Assembly: GCA_949948895.1 (NCBI GenBank)
Contig: CATLHE010000002.1
Span: 92,501 to 156,500, forward strand
DNA length: 64,000 nt
Direction of reading: 5' to 3'
DNA from: an uncultured Christensenella sp.
GTDB lineage: Bacteria > Bacillota > Clostridia > Christensenellales > Pumilibacteraceae
In this document: piece after piece, positions 32,894 through 41,662 of the stretch
How the letters are laid out: each line of letters begins with the position of its first letter
Position numbering within the stretch: position 1 is the first letter of the stretch
Made by a program: the position numbers and the translations under genes
Notes under the pieces: generated by a model
Databases searched by the model: none
What the model saw: the letters and a program-made list of their open reading frames with translations, nothing else
Told to the model about the DNA's origin: nothing

Positions 32894-34447
32894 ATGGCAG
32901 ACAATACCAAAGCCGCCACTCCTACTTGGAAGCGATTTAACAGACCTTGGTATCAAAAGCTCGGGCTTGCGATCTGGAATTATATCAAAAATATAGGTCT
33001 GATGCTGTGGAGCATATTAAAAGCCATACCCAAAAAAGTATGGAGTTTAATGTGTTCGATAGGTCGTTGCTTTCAAGGCTTGTGGTTCAGGTTTATCAAA
33101 GGCGATTGGCGCACGAAATTGTCGTATCTCATTATGGGGTTCGGTTGTTTTTCACGCAGTCCCAAGCAGATTATAAAAGGTTTGCTTTGGTTTGCGGTAG
33201 AAGCGCTGTTTATCGTGTACATGATATTCGTCGGCGGTCACAATTTGTGGATGATGGGATCGTTGGGCGACGTCGCACAGCGAAAGTTTATAGATGAGTT
33301 CGGGTTTGAGATCATGCAGACGGTTGATAACTCGCTCGAAATATTGATATTCAGTGTTTTGACGCTCATGTTCATGGTGTTCTTTGTGTATATGTACATA
33401 AAAAATACCAAAGTATGCTACGAAACTCAAAAGAGGGCGGAAGCGGGACTGTCGCTTTCGTCGCCCAAACAACAGCTCAACTATGCGCTTAACGACGGCT
33501 ATCACGTGACCGTGCTTGTTTTGCCGATACTCGGCATCTTGTTTATAACGGTCTTGCCGCTTGTAACCAATATACTTATTGCGTTTACCAACTACGACTT
33601 TTTCCATGCGCCCACAGCCAAACTTTTCGATTGGGTAGGGTTTGAGTCGTTTAAAAACGTATTCTCCAAGACTTATGGTACGGCTATATGGAGCGTTCTC
33701 GGTTGGACGCTTATCTGGGCGGTCTTTGCGACGTTTACCAACTTCTTCTTCGGTATGTTCCTCGCAATGATCATCAATAAAAAGACTATCAAGCTCAAAG
33801 CGTTTTGGCGTACGTGCTTTGTAATAGTCATAGCCGTTCCCGACTTTGTATCGTTGCTCATGATGAGTAAGTTCTTCGGATGGAACATGCTCACCGAGCA
33901 AACCGGTACGTTTAACCGAATGCTTGAACAGTGGTTCGGTATAAACGCCAATATTAACTGGCTGGGCGACAAAGCCAATAACGGGCTTTTGCCTAGGATA
34001 ATGGTCATAGTCATCAACCTTTGGCGCGGCATGCCGTTTACAATGCTCTCTACTTACGGTATACTTATGAATATTCCCGAGGAACTGTATGAGTCGAGCA
34101 GGATAGACGGCGCGGGACCCGTTCGCAGGTTTGTTTCCATTACGTTCCCGTACATCATGTTTGTTATGGGACCTCAGCTCATCACGACGTTTACCGGCAA
34201 CATAAACAACTTTAACGTAATATTCTTCCTTACGGGCGGCGGTCCGTTCATGCGCATCGGCGGTATTTCTCCCGGACAAACAGACCTTTTGGTCACATGG
34301 CTGTACAGAATGACGGTCAGTTCGTCTCAGCCCGAGTATAGCAACGGCGCGGTCATAGGTATATTCACGTTTATCATTTCCAGCGTGTTTGCGTTGATCG
34401 TGTTTAACAGCTCTAAATCGGTCAAACAGGAGGATACTTTCCAATGA
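32894..34447 (+). CDS. Maltodextrin ABC transporter permease, MalF-like
   Basis: A 517-residue inner-membrane permease. An N-terminal extension of about 90 amphipathic and Trp-rich residues and extra helices precede the transport core, as in MalF-type subunits. The EAA loop that docks the ATPase is near the C-terminus (about residues 395-420): IPEELYESSRIDGAGPVRRF. GGAG lies before the ATG. It overlaps the MalG-like gene by four bases. The ATPase subunit is not encoded here; Bacillota sugar importers of this class often share one MsmK/MalK-type ATPase encoded elsewhere. Confidence 0.9.
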   Translation: MADNTKAATPTWKRFNRPWYQKLGLAIWNYIKNIGLMLWSILKAIPKKVWSLMCSIGRCFQGLWFRFIKGDWRTKLSYLIMGFGCFSRSPKQIIKGLLWFAVEALFIVYMIFVGGHNLWMMGSLGDVAQRKFIDEFGFEIMQTVDNSLEILIFSVLTLMFMVFFVYMYIKNTKVCYETQKRAEAGLSLSSPKQQLNYALNDGYHVTVLVLPILGILFITVLPLVTNILIAFTNYDFFHAPTAKLFDWVGFESFKNVFSKTYGTAIWSVLGWTLIWAVFATFTNFFFGMFLAMIINKKTIKLKAFWRTCFVIVIAVPDFVSLLMMSKFFGWNMLTEQTGTFNRMLEQWFGINANINWLGDKANNGLLPRIMVIVINLWRGMPFTMLSTYGILMNIPEELYESSRIDGAGPVRRFVSITFPYIMFVMGPQLITTFTGNINNFNVIFFLTGGGPFMRIGGISPGQTDLLVTWLYRMTVSSSQPEYSNGAVIGIFTFIISSVFALIVFNSSKSVKQEDTFQ

Positions 34448-35313
34448 TAGGATTGAGATCTAAACGCATCATCACGGATACCATTGTTTATATCATACTC
34501 GCGGTGCTCGTAGTCATTTGGCTTTTCCCGCTTGTGTGGATGGTGCTTAAATCGTTTGACGTGCTTTGGTTTGGACCGTATTCGCCTACGATATTCCCCG
34601 AAAAACTCGGACTTACCAACTTTAAGAACCTGTTTTCGGGCGCTGAGTACGCGAACTATCCGTACGGCAGATGGCTTTTGAATACGTTCCTCGTAGCTTT
34701 GGGAGCTTGCGCGATATCCACGCTCATGACGCTTATGGTATCGTTTGCGCTTTCCCGTCTCCGCTTTAAGGCGAGAAAGAAGCTCATGAACATAGCGCTC
34801 ATACTCGGATTGTTCCCCGGCTTCCTTTCGGTCATTGCTTTGTTCTATATCTTCAAGCAGTTCAAGCTTGACAACAGCCTTATCGGTCTTACGCTTGCAT
34901 ACTCTTTGGCTTCCGGTATGGGCTACTACGTAGTCAAAGGTTTCTTCGATACCGTACCCATGGCTATCGACGAGGCGGCGAGAATAGACGGCGCGACCAA
35001 AAACCGTATATTCTGGCGAATGATAATACCGCTCAGTAAGCCGATAATCATTTATACGATACTCACTTCGTTTATCGGACCTTGGTGCGACTTTATTCTC
35101 GCAAAGGTCTTGATCAATGCGAGCGACGTCAATAAGTTTACGGTTGCGATAGGTATACAGCAGTGGCTGTCGACGGACGACCAAATAATCGAATCGCACT
35201 TTGCGCAGTTCTGCGCGGGCGGTACGCTTATATCGGTGCCGATAGTCATTCTGTACATCATTATGCAAAAGTTCTACGTCGCGGGAATTACCGGCGGCGC
35301 GGCAAAAGGCTAA
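34444..35313 (+). CDS. Maltodextrin ABC transporter permease, MalG-like
   Basis: A 289-residue permease with six hydrophobic helices and the EAA loop VPMAIDEAARIDGATKNRIF (about residues 172-191). The start ATG overlaps the stop of the MalF-like gene (ATGA), showing translational coupling. It ends with the short C-terminal tail found in MalG-type subunits. With the binding protein and the MalF-like subunit it forms the import complex for oligosaccharides released by the adjacent pullulanase and GH13 enzyme. Confidence 0.92.
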   Translation: MIGLRSKRIITDTIVYIILAVLVVIWLFPLVWMVLKSFDVLWFGPYSPTIFPEKLGLTNFKNLFSGAEYANYPYGRWLLNTFLVALGACAISTLMTLMVSFALSRLRFKARKKLMNIALILGLFPGFLSVIALFYIFKQFKLDNSLIGLTLAYSLASGMGYYVVKGFFDTVPMAIDEAARIDGATKNRIFWRMIIPLSKPIIIYTILTSFIGPWCDFILAKVLINASDVNKFTVAIGIQQWLSTDDQIIESHFAQFCAGGTLISVPIVILYIIMQKFYVAGITGGAAKG

Positions 35314-35322
35314 AAATATCTA

Positions 35323-35373
35323 TTCTTCGGCAAACAGCATATGGGCAAAACCGCGTGCTGTTTGCATGAAGAA
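35323..35373 (+). other. Strong stem-loop after the permease genes
   Basis: GCAAACAGCA (35330-35339) pairs perfectly with TGCTGTTTGC (35356-35365), extended by TTCTTC/GAAGAA. It lacks a T-run; it may be an inefficient terminator or an mRNA-stabilising element. Confidence 0.6.
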
Positions 35374-35374
35374 C

Positions 35375-35645
35375 AAACCAAATGTTTGACGATTGTCGTG
35401 TGTTTGCGTGAGCTGTTTGTTTGATGTTGCGCCCGACGATAGCGTGACAAAAGAAACTCTATTATTCGGGTTTATCGCAAAACCAAAACGTGCGCCCATA
35501 CGCGATATACGCCAAGCCTTTGGCTTGCGGCGTGCCGCGGTCGTCACGCCCTACACAAAGGTGACAGTGTGTGCCGCAATTATTCGGGCGTGTTGCAAAA
35601 CTAAAACGCGCGCCCACACACGACAAATATCCAATCTGTGATTGG
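35375..35645. repeat. Mosaic of dispersed intergenic repeats before the GH13 gene
   Basis: It contains ACCAAATGTTTGACGATTG with TCGTGTGTTTGCG (35380-35411), two TTATTCGGG blocks (35462, 35580), the palindrome CCAAGCCTTTGGCTTG with a following GTCGTCACGCCCTAC tail (35510-35555), and a CACACGACA unit (about 35618). Short open frames here arise from the repeats. Confidence 0.8.
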
Positions 35646-35657
35646 AATGGTGGAAAT

Positions 35658-37463
35658 ATGAAAAATAACAAATTCAAAAAAATATTTTCGGCAGCAACAG
35701 CGCTCGCGCTGGCTGCGGCTATGCCGCTATGCGCGGTCGCTTGCGGCGGTAAGGAAGCGGGCGAGAACGCCACGCCTACCAATACCGATAAGTATACTAT
35801 ACCGCAGGACTATGCAAGAACGTATTATGAGGTGTTCGTGCGTAGTTTTTCGGACGGTAACGGCGACGGCATAGGCGATCTGCGCGGGCTTATCAATAAT
35901 CTCGATTATCTCAACGACGGCGACGATTCGACGACGACCGACCTCGGCATAAACGGGATATGGCTCATGCCCATTCATCCTTCGCCGTCCTATCATAAGT
36001 ACGACGTAAAGGATTATTACGATATAGACCCGCAATACGGTACTTTGAGCGATTTTAAAGAGCTTATCGAAGAGTGCGAAAAGCGCGGGATATGGGTGCA
36101 GATGGATTTGGTGCTCAATCACACGTCCAATCAGCACGAATGGTTTAAAGCGGCGGTCGCATCCGCAAAAGCGGGGCGCGATCCCGAAACAGATTCCGCC
36201 ATGAGCAAGTACGTTTTTGTGAAAAGCGATACTCAGCCGTCGTACGGTAAAAAATGGCAGAAAGTATCAGGCACTGACGACTATTGGTATCTTTGCAATT
36301 TCGACAGCAGTATGCCCGATCTCAATCTCGACAACGAGGAGGTAAGGGAAGAGATACTTACTATCGTCAAGTTCTGGTTGCAAAAGGGCGTGCGTTCGTT
36401 CCGATTGGACGCAGTGCCTTGGGCGTGCAATTACAGCGCCAACTACAACGAGCAAAACGGCGAGTTCTGGACTTGGTTCAGTGAAAACTGCGACAGGCTC
36501 GGACGCGAGGTGTACGGCAATAAGACGCCCGACCTGCCCGTATATTGCTATAACGTCGGAGAAGTATGGGGCGGAAGCCAAGACGATATAAACAGCTTTT
36601 TCGGCACGGGCATGAGTTGCTTTAACTATGAGCTTGCCGCAAACTACAACAGAGGATTTTCCGGCACGGTAAACGGCAAACAGCTTGCTTACCGTTTAGC
36701 CGATATGCAAGCCGAAAACCAAGCGGCGGCATTGGCAAAAGACCCCGACGCTATTCTCAGCAACTTCCTGTCCTGTCACGACAACAACAGGAGCGGGAGC
36801 AATCATTTCGGGTTTGATGTAGCCAAGATAAAGCAAGCCGCGGCGCTGTATATGCTTTCGCCCGGTAATGCGTATATCTACTACGGCGAAGAGATAGGCG
36901 CGGGCGGCGATAAGTACGGCGATAACGACCCCGACTCCAATATCCGCTTACCGTTTAATTGGGGCGATAAGAGCAAGGGGATAGTTACAGTCGATCCGCC
37001 TCAGGCTAACTATAAAGAAAAGCAAAAGCTCGGAACGTGGAAGTCGCAAACGACGGACGCTAATTCGGTGCTCACGTTCTACCGTCAGACCATTAAGCTT
37101 CGTAACCGTTTCCCCGAGATAGCACGCGGCATTATTACACCGCTTGCGCTTGACGGTAACGGCAAGATAGGCGAGCAGTCGGAAATACTGACTGCGTCCG
37201 GTCAGCAGTATCTCGACTATGTAAACGCCGTCAATAAAAACGTTTCGGTGTATTCGCTCACGTACAAAGACAGCACCATACTCATTGTGCATAATCTCGG
37301 TACGGACGAAGCGGTACTCGATATATCCGATGCGTTCGCGGGTTATGAAGTTCAAGGCGAGCTCAAGACACGCGGCGGCAAAGTCGGACTCGACGGATCG
37401 TTGCTCAAAATGTCCGGCGGCACCGTTGCTTTGCTTGCCAAGCCCGCGCCCGTGACCGCCTAA
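35658..37463 (+). CDS. Glycoside hydrolase family 13 lipoprotein (alpha-amylase/oligo-glucosidase type)
   Basis: A 601-residue secreted enzyme acting on alpha-glucans. A signal peptide with a Cys in CAVACGGK marks it as a lipoprotein. The four GH13 regions are visible: DLVLNHTS (about 150), FRLDAVPW with nucleophile Asp251, NVGEVWGG with acid/base Glu302, and CHDNNR with Asp375. The calcium-type motif DGNGDGIGDL is near the N-terminus, and a C-terminal beta domain follows. Whether it is an alpha-amylase, neopullulanase or oligo-1,6-glucosidase cannot be told. ATG 35658 has GGTGGA upstream. It may be read from the transport operon through the repeats. Confidence 0.88.
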   Translation: MKNNKFKKIFSAATALALAAAMPLCAVACGGKEAGENATPTNTDKYTIPQDYARTYYEVFVRSFSDGNGDGIGDLRGLINNLDYLNDGDDSTTTDLGINGIWLMPIHPSPSYHKYDVKDYYDIDPQYGTLSDFKELIEECEKRGIWVQMDLVLNHTSNQHEWFKAAVASAKAGRDPETDSAMSKYVFVKSDTQPSYGKKWQKVSGTDDYWYLCNFDSSMPDLNLDNEEVREEILTIVKFWLQKGVRSFRLDAVPWACNYSANYNEQNGEFWTWFSENCDRLGREVYGNKTPDLPVYCYNVGEVWGGSQDDINSFFGTGMSCFNYELAANYNRGFSGTVNGKQLAYRLADMQAENQAAALAKDPDAILSNFLSCHDNNRSGSNHFGFDVAKIKQAAALYMLSPGNAYIYYGEEIGAGGDKYGDNDPDSNIRLPFNWGDKSKGIVTVDPPQANYKEKQKLGTWKSQTTDANSVLTFYRQTIKLRNRFPEIARGIITPLALDGNGKIGEQSEILTASGQQYLDYVNAVNKNVSVYSLTYKDSTILIVHNLGTDEAVLDISDAFAGYEVQGELKTRGGKVGLDGSLLKMSGGTVALLAKPAPVTA

Positions 37464-37950
37464 CAAACCAAATGTTTGACGACAGTCGTGTGTTTGCGTT
37501 TACGCTTGAATGACGGCGCACCCGACCAATCACAGCTTGGATATCAATCGTGTATTGGCGTAGGTGAATTGTTTGTGGTTACGCCCGAATAAATACACTA
37601 CAAGATACAACGGAGCGCCGAGGACGTCGCTCCCTACAGCGATTGAAAGTTCACCCTCGTTCTATTGTCATTCTGAGCGTCAGTGAAGAATCTAGGCGAA
37701 CCGCCGCAGAACGACAACACCAAACCAACCGACAACCCATAGCATGCATTGCATCGTACCGTCTTTCCCACGTTAACGACCACACGCGACATACGCCAAG
37801 CCTTTGGCTTGCGGCGTGCCGAGGTCGTCACGCCCTACGGACGGGTAACGATATGTTTTGCAATTATTCGGGTGTTATGCAAAACCAAAACGCGCGCCCA
37901 TACACGACAAAAACAATCTGTGATTGCAAGCTGTGTTTGGCTCGATCAAT
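37464..37950. repeat. Mosaic of dispersed intergenic repeats before pulA
   Basis: No gene. It has ACCAAATGTTTGACGAC with GTCGTGTGTTTGCG (37466-37498), a TCATTCTGAGCG-AAGAATCTAGGCG block (37668-37712), CCAAGCCTTTGGCTTG with GTCGTCACGCCCTACGG (37797-37843), TTATTCGGGTG (37863), and a terminal CACGACA-type unit running up to the pulA promoter. Confidence 0.8.
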
Positions 37951-37960
37951 TTGTTATAAT
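37951..37960 (+). promoter_or_regulatory. Extended -10 promoter of secreted pullulanase gene
   Basis: TGTTATAAT (37952-37960) is an extended -10; the -35 is poor. AGGAGGT at about 37968 is the ribosome site. Confidence 0.6.
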
Positions 37961-37979
37961 ATACCATAGGAGGTAAACA

Positions 37980-40838
37980 ATGATAAACAAAGCAACTAAA
38001 AGACAAGCAAAGTCCAAAAAGCTTTTGGCTTTTATAATGACTTTGCTTATCGCGGTCTTTGCTTTCCCGCTCGCTGCGTGCGGGGGTAAAGACAACGGGG
38101 GCGGAGGCGACGAAGACAACAAGCCCATTCCCGAGGGCAGTGTCCGTGTTACGCTCAATTATTTCCGTCCCGAACATGACTACGATGATTGGAACGTATG
38201 GTTCTGGTCGTCGGTAGCCGACGGCGCCGCGCACGATTTCAAGAAAGGCACGGTCAAGATCGCCGGCGAAGACTGGAAGACCGTTACCGTCACTATCCCG
38301 GCAGACCTTACTGCCGAAGACGGTGTGGCGTTTATCGTTCGCAAGGGCGAATGGGCTGAAAAAGATCCCGATATGGATCGCTGGATCCCTTCCGCTAAGA
38401 TCGTGGACAGCCGTGTGACCGTATACGTTGCGCAAAAGCGCGCGGAGATCTATTACGACGCGCAGGAGGCTATAGACGCCGCTACGTCCAATACGATCAA
38501 CGCCGCGGCGTTCACCAGCTTTAAAGCGCTCAGCATCACGACAAGTTCCGTTATTACCGAGACGTCGCACTTCAAGATCTACGACGACGAGGACACGGTT
38601 GTGGCGGAGCTCGATTGCTCGCAAGAAGACAGATATGTCGACAAAAAGAACGCGACGATCAGGTTTACCGAGCCTGTAGAGCTTACCAAGACTTACCGCA
38701 TAGCCGACGAGCCTGCGGGCGGCTTTGACAAGATGGTCAACTTTGTCGGACGCGAAGTCAATATGTCGTCGCTGTACGTGACCACCGATTTCAAGACCAA
38801 GTACGAGTACGACGGCAATCTCGGCGTTGAGTACGCTGCGGACGCGTCCACGTTCAAAGTATGGTCGCCCGTTGCCACCGCGCTCAAGCTCAATATTTAC
38901 GATGCGGGCGAGGGCGGCAACGCTACCGTCACCGAGATGACCAAGGGCGAAAAAGGCTTGTGGAGCATCACGAAAGACGGCGACCTCAACGGTAAGTATT
39001 ACACGTACACCGTTACGGCGCGCGGCAAGACCAAAGAAGTCGTCGATCCGTATGCGAGAAGCGCGGGCAGAGACGGCAAGCGCGGCATGATCCTTAATCT
39101 TGACGCCACCGATCCCGACAACTGGGAAGCTCAAGAGAATCCCGAGCTCGCGTCTTATTCGGAAGCAGTCATTTACGAGGCGCAACTCCGCGATCTTACG
39201 ATCAATCCCAATTCGGGCGTATCGGAAGCCAATCGCGGCAAGTTCCTCGGTCTTACCGAAACGGGAACGACCGTTACGGTCGGTTCGGTAACCAAGTCCA
39301 CCGGTCTCGATTATCTCAAAGAGCTCGGCGTAACTGCAGTTCACTTCCAACCCCTGTTCGACTTTGCGTCGGTCAAGGAAGACTTTACCACGGCTACTTA
39401 CAATAAGAACGGCGAGTACAACTGGGGTTACGACCCGCTCAACTACAACGTGCCCGAGGGTTCGTATTCGTCCGATCCCGCAGACGGCACGAAGCGCGTC
39501 AACGAAATGAAACAGATGGTCATGGCGCTTCATAACGCAGGCATACAGGTCGTTATGGACGTCGTTTACAACCACGTTTCCAGCGCGCAGACTTCCAACT
39601 TCGAAGCCCTCGTTCCCGGATACTACTTCCGTACCGATCCGTCGGGCGCGTACTACAACGGCTCCGGTTGCGGCAACGTTACCGCTTCCGAGCGCGCAAT
39701 GTTCCGTAAGTTCATGATCGAGTCCGTTCTGTACTGGACGGAAGAGTACAAGATCGACGGGTTCCGTTTCGACCTCATGGGTTGCCATGACATCGAGACC
39801 ATGAACTTGCTCTACGACGAACTCAAAGCCGTCAATCACGACGTCATCGTTTACGGCGAAGGCTGGACGGGCGGCACGAGCGGCCTTTCCAACGACGACG
39901 CGGCTATACAAGCCAACGCCACGCAAATGCCCAACATCGCGTTCTTCAACGATATTATTCGCGACGGCGTGAAGGGCAGCGTGTTCACCATGACCGATAC
40001 CGGATTCGTTTCCGGCAAGTCCGGTACCGATGCGTCCGTGTACGTAGGCGCGGTCGGCGCGACCAGCGCGCTCGACGCAGCTCTGTACAAGTCGCTCGGC
40101 AGCGATAAAAAGTTCTTTGCCGGCGCGCCCACGCAGAGCGTCAACTACGTTTCGGCGCACGACAACTCGACGCTTTGGGATAAGCTCAATGCTTCCGTAA
40201 ACGACGAGAAGGAAGTCCTCGAAGCAATGTACCGTCTCGCGGCGGTTTCCGTGCTCACGAGCCAAGGCCCCGCATTCTTCCTCGCAGGCGAGGAGATGAT
40301 GCGCGGCAAGCCCACCGAGGCGGAGAACGAGTTCGATAACCGTCCCAATAAGTGGCTCACCGATCCCGAGCATTACTTCTCTGACAACTCGTACAAGTCG
40401 CCCGACTCGGTAAACGCGATCGATTGGGAACAGCGTGTCAAGAACGACGCGATGATCGAGTTCTACAAACAGTTGATAGGCTTTAAACGCAATATACCTG
40501 CGTTCCAGTTTACGACGACGGAAGAGCTTAACGCCAATATCGTTATCAAAGACACGGATACCGACGACGGCGTTGCCGTGTACGGCATATCTTTGAACGG
40601 TACGTACATCATCATTGCGTTCAACGCTAACGATACGGCGGCGGAGATCGGCGTGCCTGAGGCGACCGAAACCGGATACATCAGAGTTCTTGACGGCGCA
40701 GTCGTCAACGGCGAAGGCATCGATGGCAAGAACGTGACGGGAGATAAGTTCACTGTCGATAAGTACAGCGCTACGATACTCTTCACGGAAGACGCTATTG
40801 ATTTTGAGAACTGGACGTACGACGTTACAGTTGCATAA
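37980..40838 (+). CDS. pulA: Secreted type I pullulanase lipoprotein
   Basis: A 952-residue debranching enzyme that cleaves alpha-1,6 bonds in pullulan, starch and glycogen. A signal peptide ends in the lipobox LAAC (about residue 38), followed by a Gly/Asp-rich linker. Domains: a CBM41-like starch-binding module (about 55-160, Trp-rich), a pullulanase N-terminal domain, CBM48 (about 285-370), then the GH13 type-14 barrel. Diagnostic features are YNWGYDPLNYNVPEGSYSSD, nucleophile Asp598 in FRFDLMG, acid/base Glu627 in YGEGW, and the HD pair in SAHDN (Asp728). A C-terminal beta domain ends it. It is anchored at the cell surface, feeding the nearby importer. A strong ribosome site sets the start, and a terminator follows. 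Confidence 0.95.
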   Translation: MINKATKRQAKSKKLLAFIMTLLIAVFAFPLAACGGKDNGGGGDEDNKPIPEGSVRVTLNYFRPEHDYDDWNVWFWSSVADGAAHDFKKGTVKIAGEDWKTVTVTIPADLTAEDGVAFIVRKGEWAEKDPDMDRWIPSAKIVDSRVTVYVAQKRAEIYYDAQEAIDAATSNTINAAAFTSFKALSITTSSVITETSHFKIYDDEDTVVAELDCSQEDRYVDKKNATIRFTEPVELTKTYRIADEPAGGFDKMVNFVGREVNMSSLYVTTDFKTKYEYDGNLGVEYAADASTFKVWSPVATALKLNIYDAGEGGNATVTEMTKGEKGLWSITKDGDLNGKYYTYTVTARGKTKEVVDPYARSAGRDGKRGMILNLDATDPDNWEAQENPELASYSEAVIYEAQLRDLTINPNSGVSEANRGKFLGLTETGTTVTVGSVTKSTGLDYLKELGVTAVHFQPLFDFASVKEDFTTATYNKNGEYNWGYDPLNYNVPEGSYSSDPADGTKRVNEMKQMVMALHNAGIQVVMDVVYNHVSSAQTSNFEALVPGYYFRTDPSGAYYNGSGCGNVTASERAMFRKFMIESVLYWTEEYKIDGFRFDLMGCHDIETMNLLYDELKAVNHDVIVYGEGWTGGTSGLSNDDAAIQANATQMPNIAFFNDIIRDGVKGSVFTMTDTGFVSGKSGTDASVYVGAVGATSALDAALYKSLGSDKKFFAGAPTQSVNYVSAHDNSTLWDKLNASVNDEKEVLEAMYRLAAVSVLTSQGPAFFLAGEEMMRGKPTEAENEFDNRPNKWLTDPEHYFSDNSYKSPDSVNAIDWEQRVKNDAMIEFYKQLIGFKRNIPAFQFTTTEELNANIVIKDTDTDDGVAVYGISLNGTYIIIAFNANDTAAEIGVPEATETGYIRVLDGAVVNGEGIDGKNVTGDKFTVDKYSATILFTEDAIDFENWTYDVTVA

Positions 40839-40869
40839 GACTTGTCTAATTTAATAACGCAAAGCAGAG

Positions 40870-40896
40870 AAGGGCGCGGATATTCCGCGCCCTTTG
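40870..40896 (+). terminator. Terminator after pulA
   Basis: Perfect 11-bp stem AAGGGCGCGGA/TCCGCGCCCTT with a TAT loop and a short T tract. Confidence 0.8.
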
Positions 40897-41604
40897 TCGT
40901 GCAAGTCAAAGGCTTGACGCCAAGCACAGCTTGCAATCACAGATTGTTTTTGTCGTGTGTATGCATGAGTGGTTTGTTTGGGATTACGCCCGACGAGAAC
41001 GTAGCGAAAGATACGCAATTATTCGGGTGTAACACAATATCACTACCCACGCACATACACGACAGGAATCCAAACTGTGTTTGGTCGGGTGTAACGTAAA
41101 ACAAATCACCTACGCAAACACACGACAGACGCCAAGCCTTTGGCTTGGCGGCACGCCGACGAGTCGGGTCGCCCTACGGTTTGAAGCGTCAATTATTGTT
41201 TCTTGTCATTCCGAGCTTGCGAGGAATCTAGGCGAACCGCCGCACACGTGACACATAAAACAAACGTTACTTTAACAATGCAGGCTTGCGCCCTAGATCC
41301 TTCGGCTTCGCCTCAGGATGACATATAACGATAGTGGGAAATTCTGTTTTGCCATTATTCGGGAGTAACAATAAACAAAACATACACGCCCATACACGAC
41401 AGGAATCCAAGCAGTGCTTGGTCGGGAGTAACAATAAACAAAACATACACGCCCACACACGACAGACATCCAAGCTGTGCTTGGCGGCGCGCCGATGAGT
41501 CGTGCAGCCATACGTACACGTGACGATATGTAACGCAATTATTCGGGTGCTACGCAAAATCCATACCTATGTCCATACACGACAGACATCCAAGCTGTGC
41601 TTGG
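40897..41604. repeat. Largest mosaic of dispersed intergenic repeats
   Basis: No gene. At least five CACACGACAG- or CATACACGACAG-type units each followed by a CCAAGC..GCTTGG palindrome (about 41054, 41117, 41392, 41455, 41576), one inverted copy (about 40905-40960), several TTATTCGGGTG blocks (about 41019, 41357, 41538), and paired TCATTCCGAG and CTCAGGATGACA blocks (about 41206 and 41305). The last unit stops one base before the -35 box of the next gene. Confidence 0.85.
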
Positions 41605-41633
41605 TTGACATTTGGTATGGGCGGTGATATACT
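41605..41633 (+). promoter_or_regulatory. Promoter of cytosolic pullulanase gene, abutting a repeat
   Basis: TTGACA (41605-41610), 17 bp, extended -10 TGATATACT (TATACT 41628-41633). The predicted start near 41640 leaves a short leader with GGAGG at 41651-41655. Confidence 0.8.
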
Positions 41634-41662
41634 TTGAGTACAACGCAATCGGAGGCACGATC

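Noticed and set aside
35393..37976. Short open frames sharing the string RDIRQAFGLRRA
   Set aside because: They are translations of the same dispersed repeat copies; no start signals, and copies differ by frameshifts.
40897..41604. Possible CRISPR array, because similar units recur with spacers
   Set aside because: Units are palindromic, variable, irregularly spaced and occur in both orientations; no cas genes are present.
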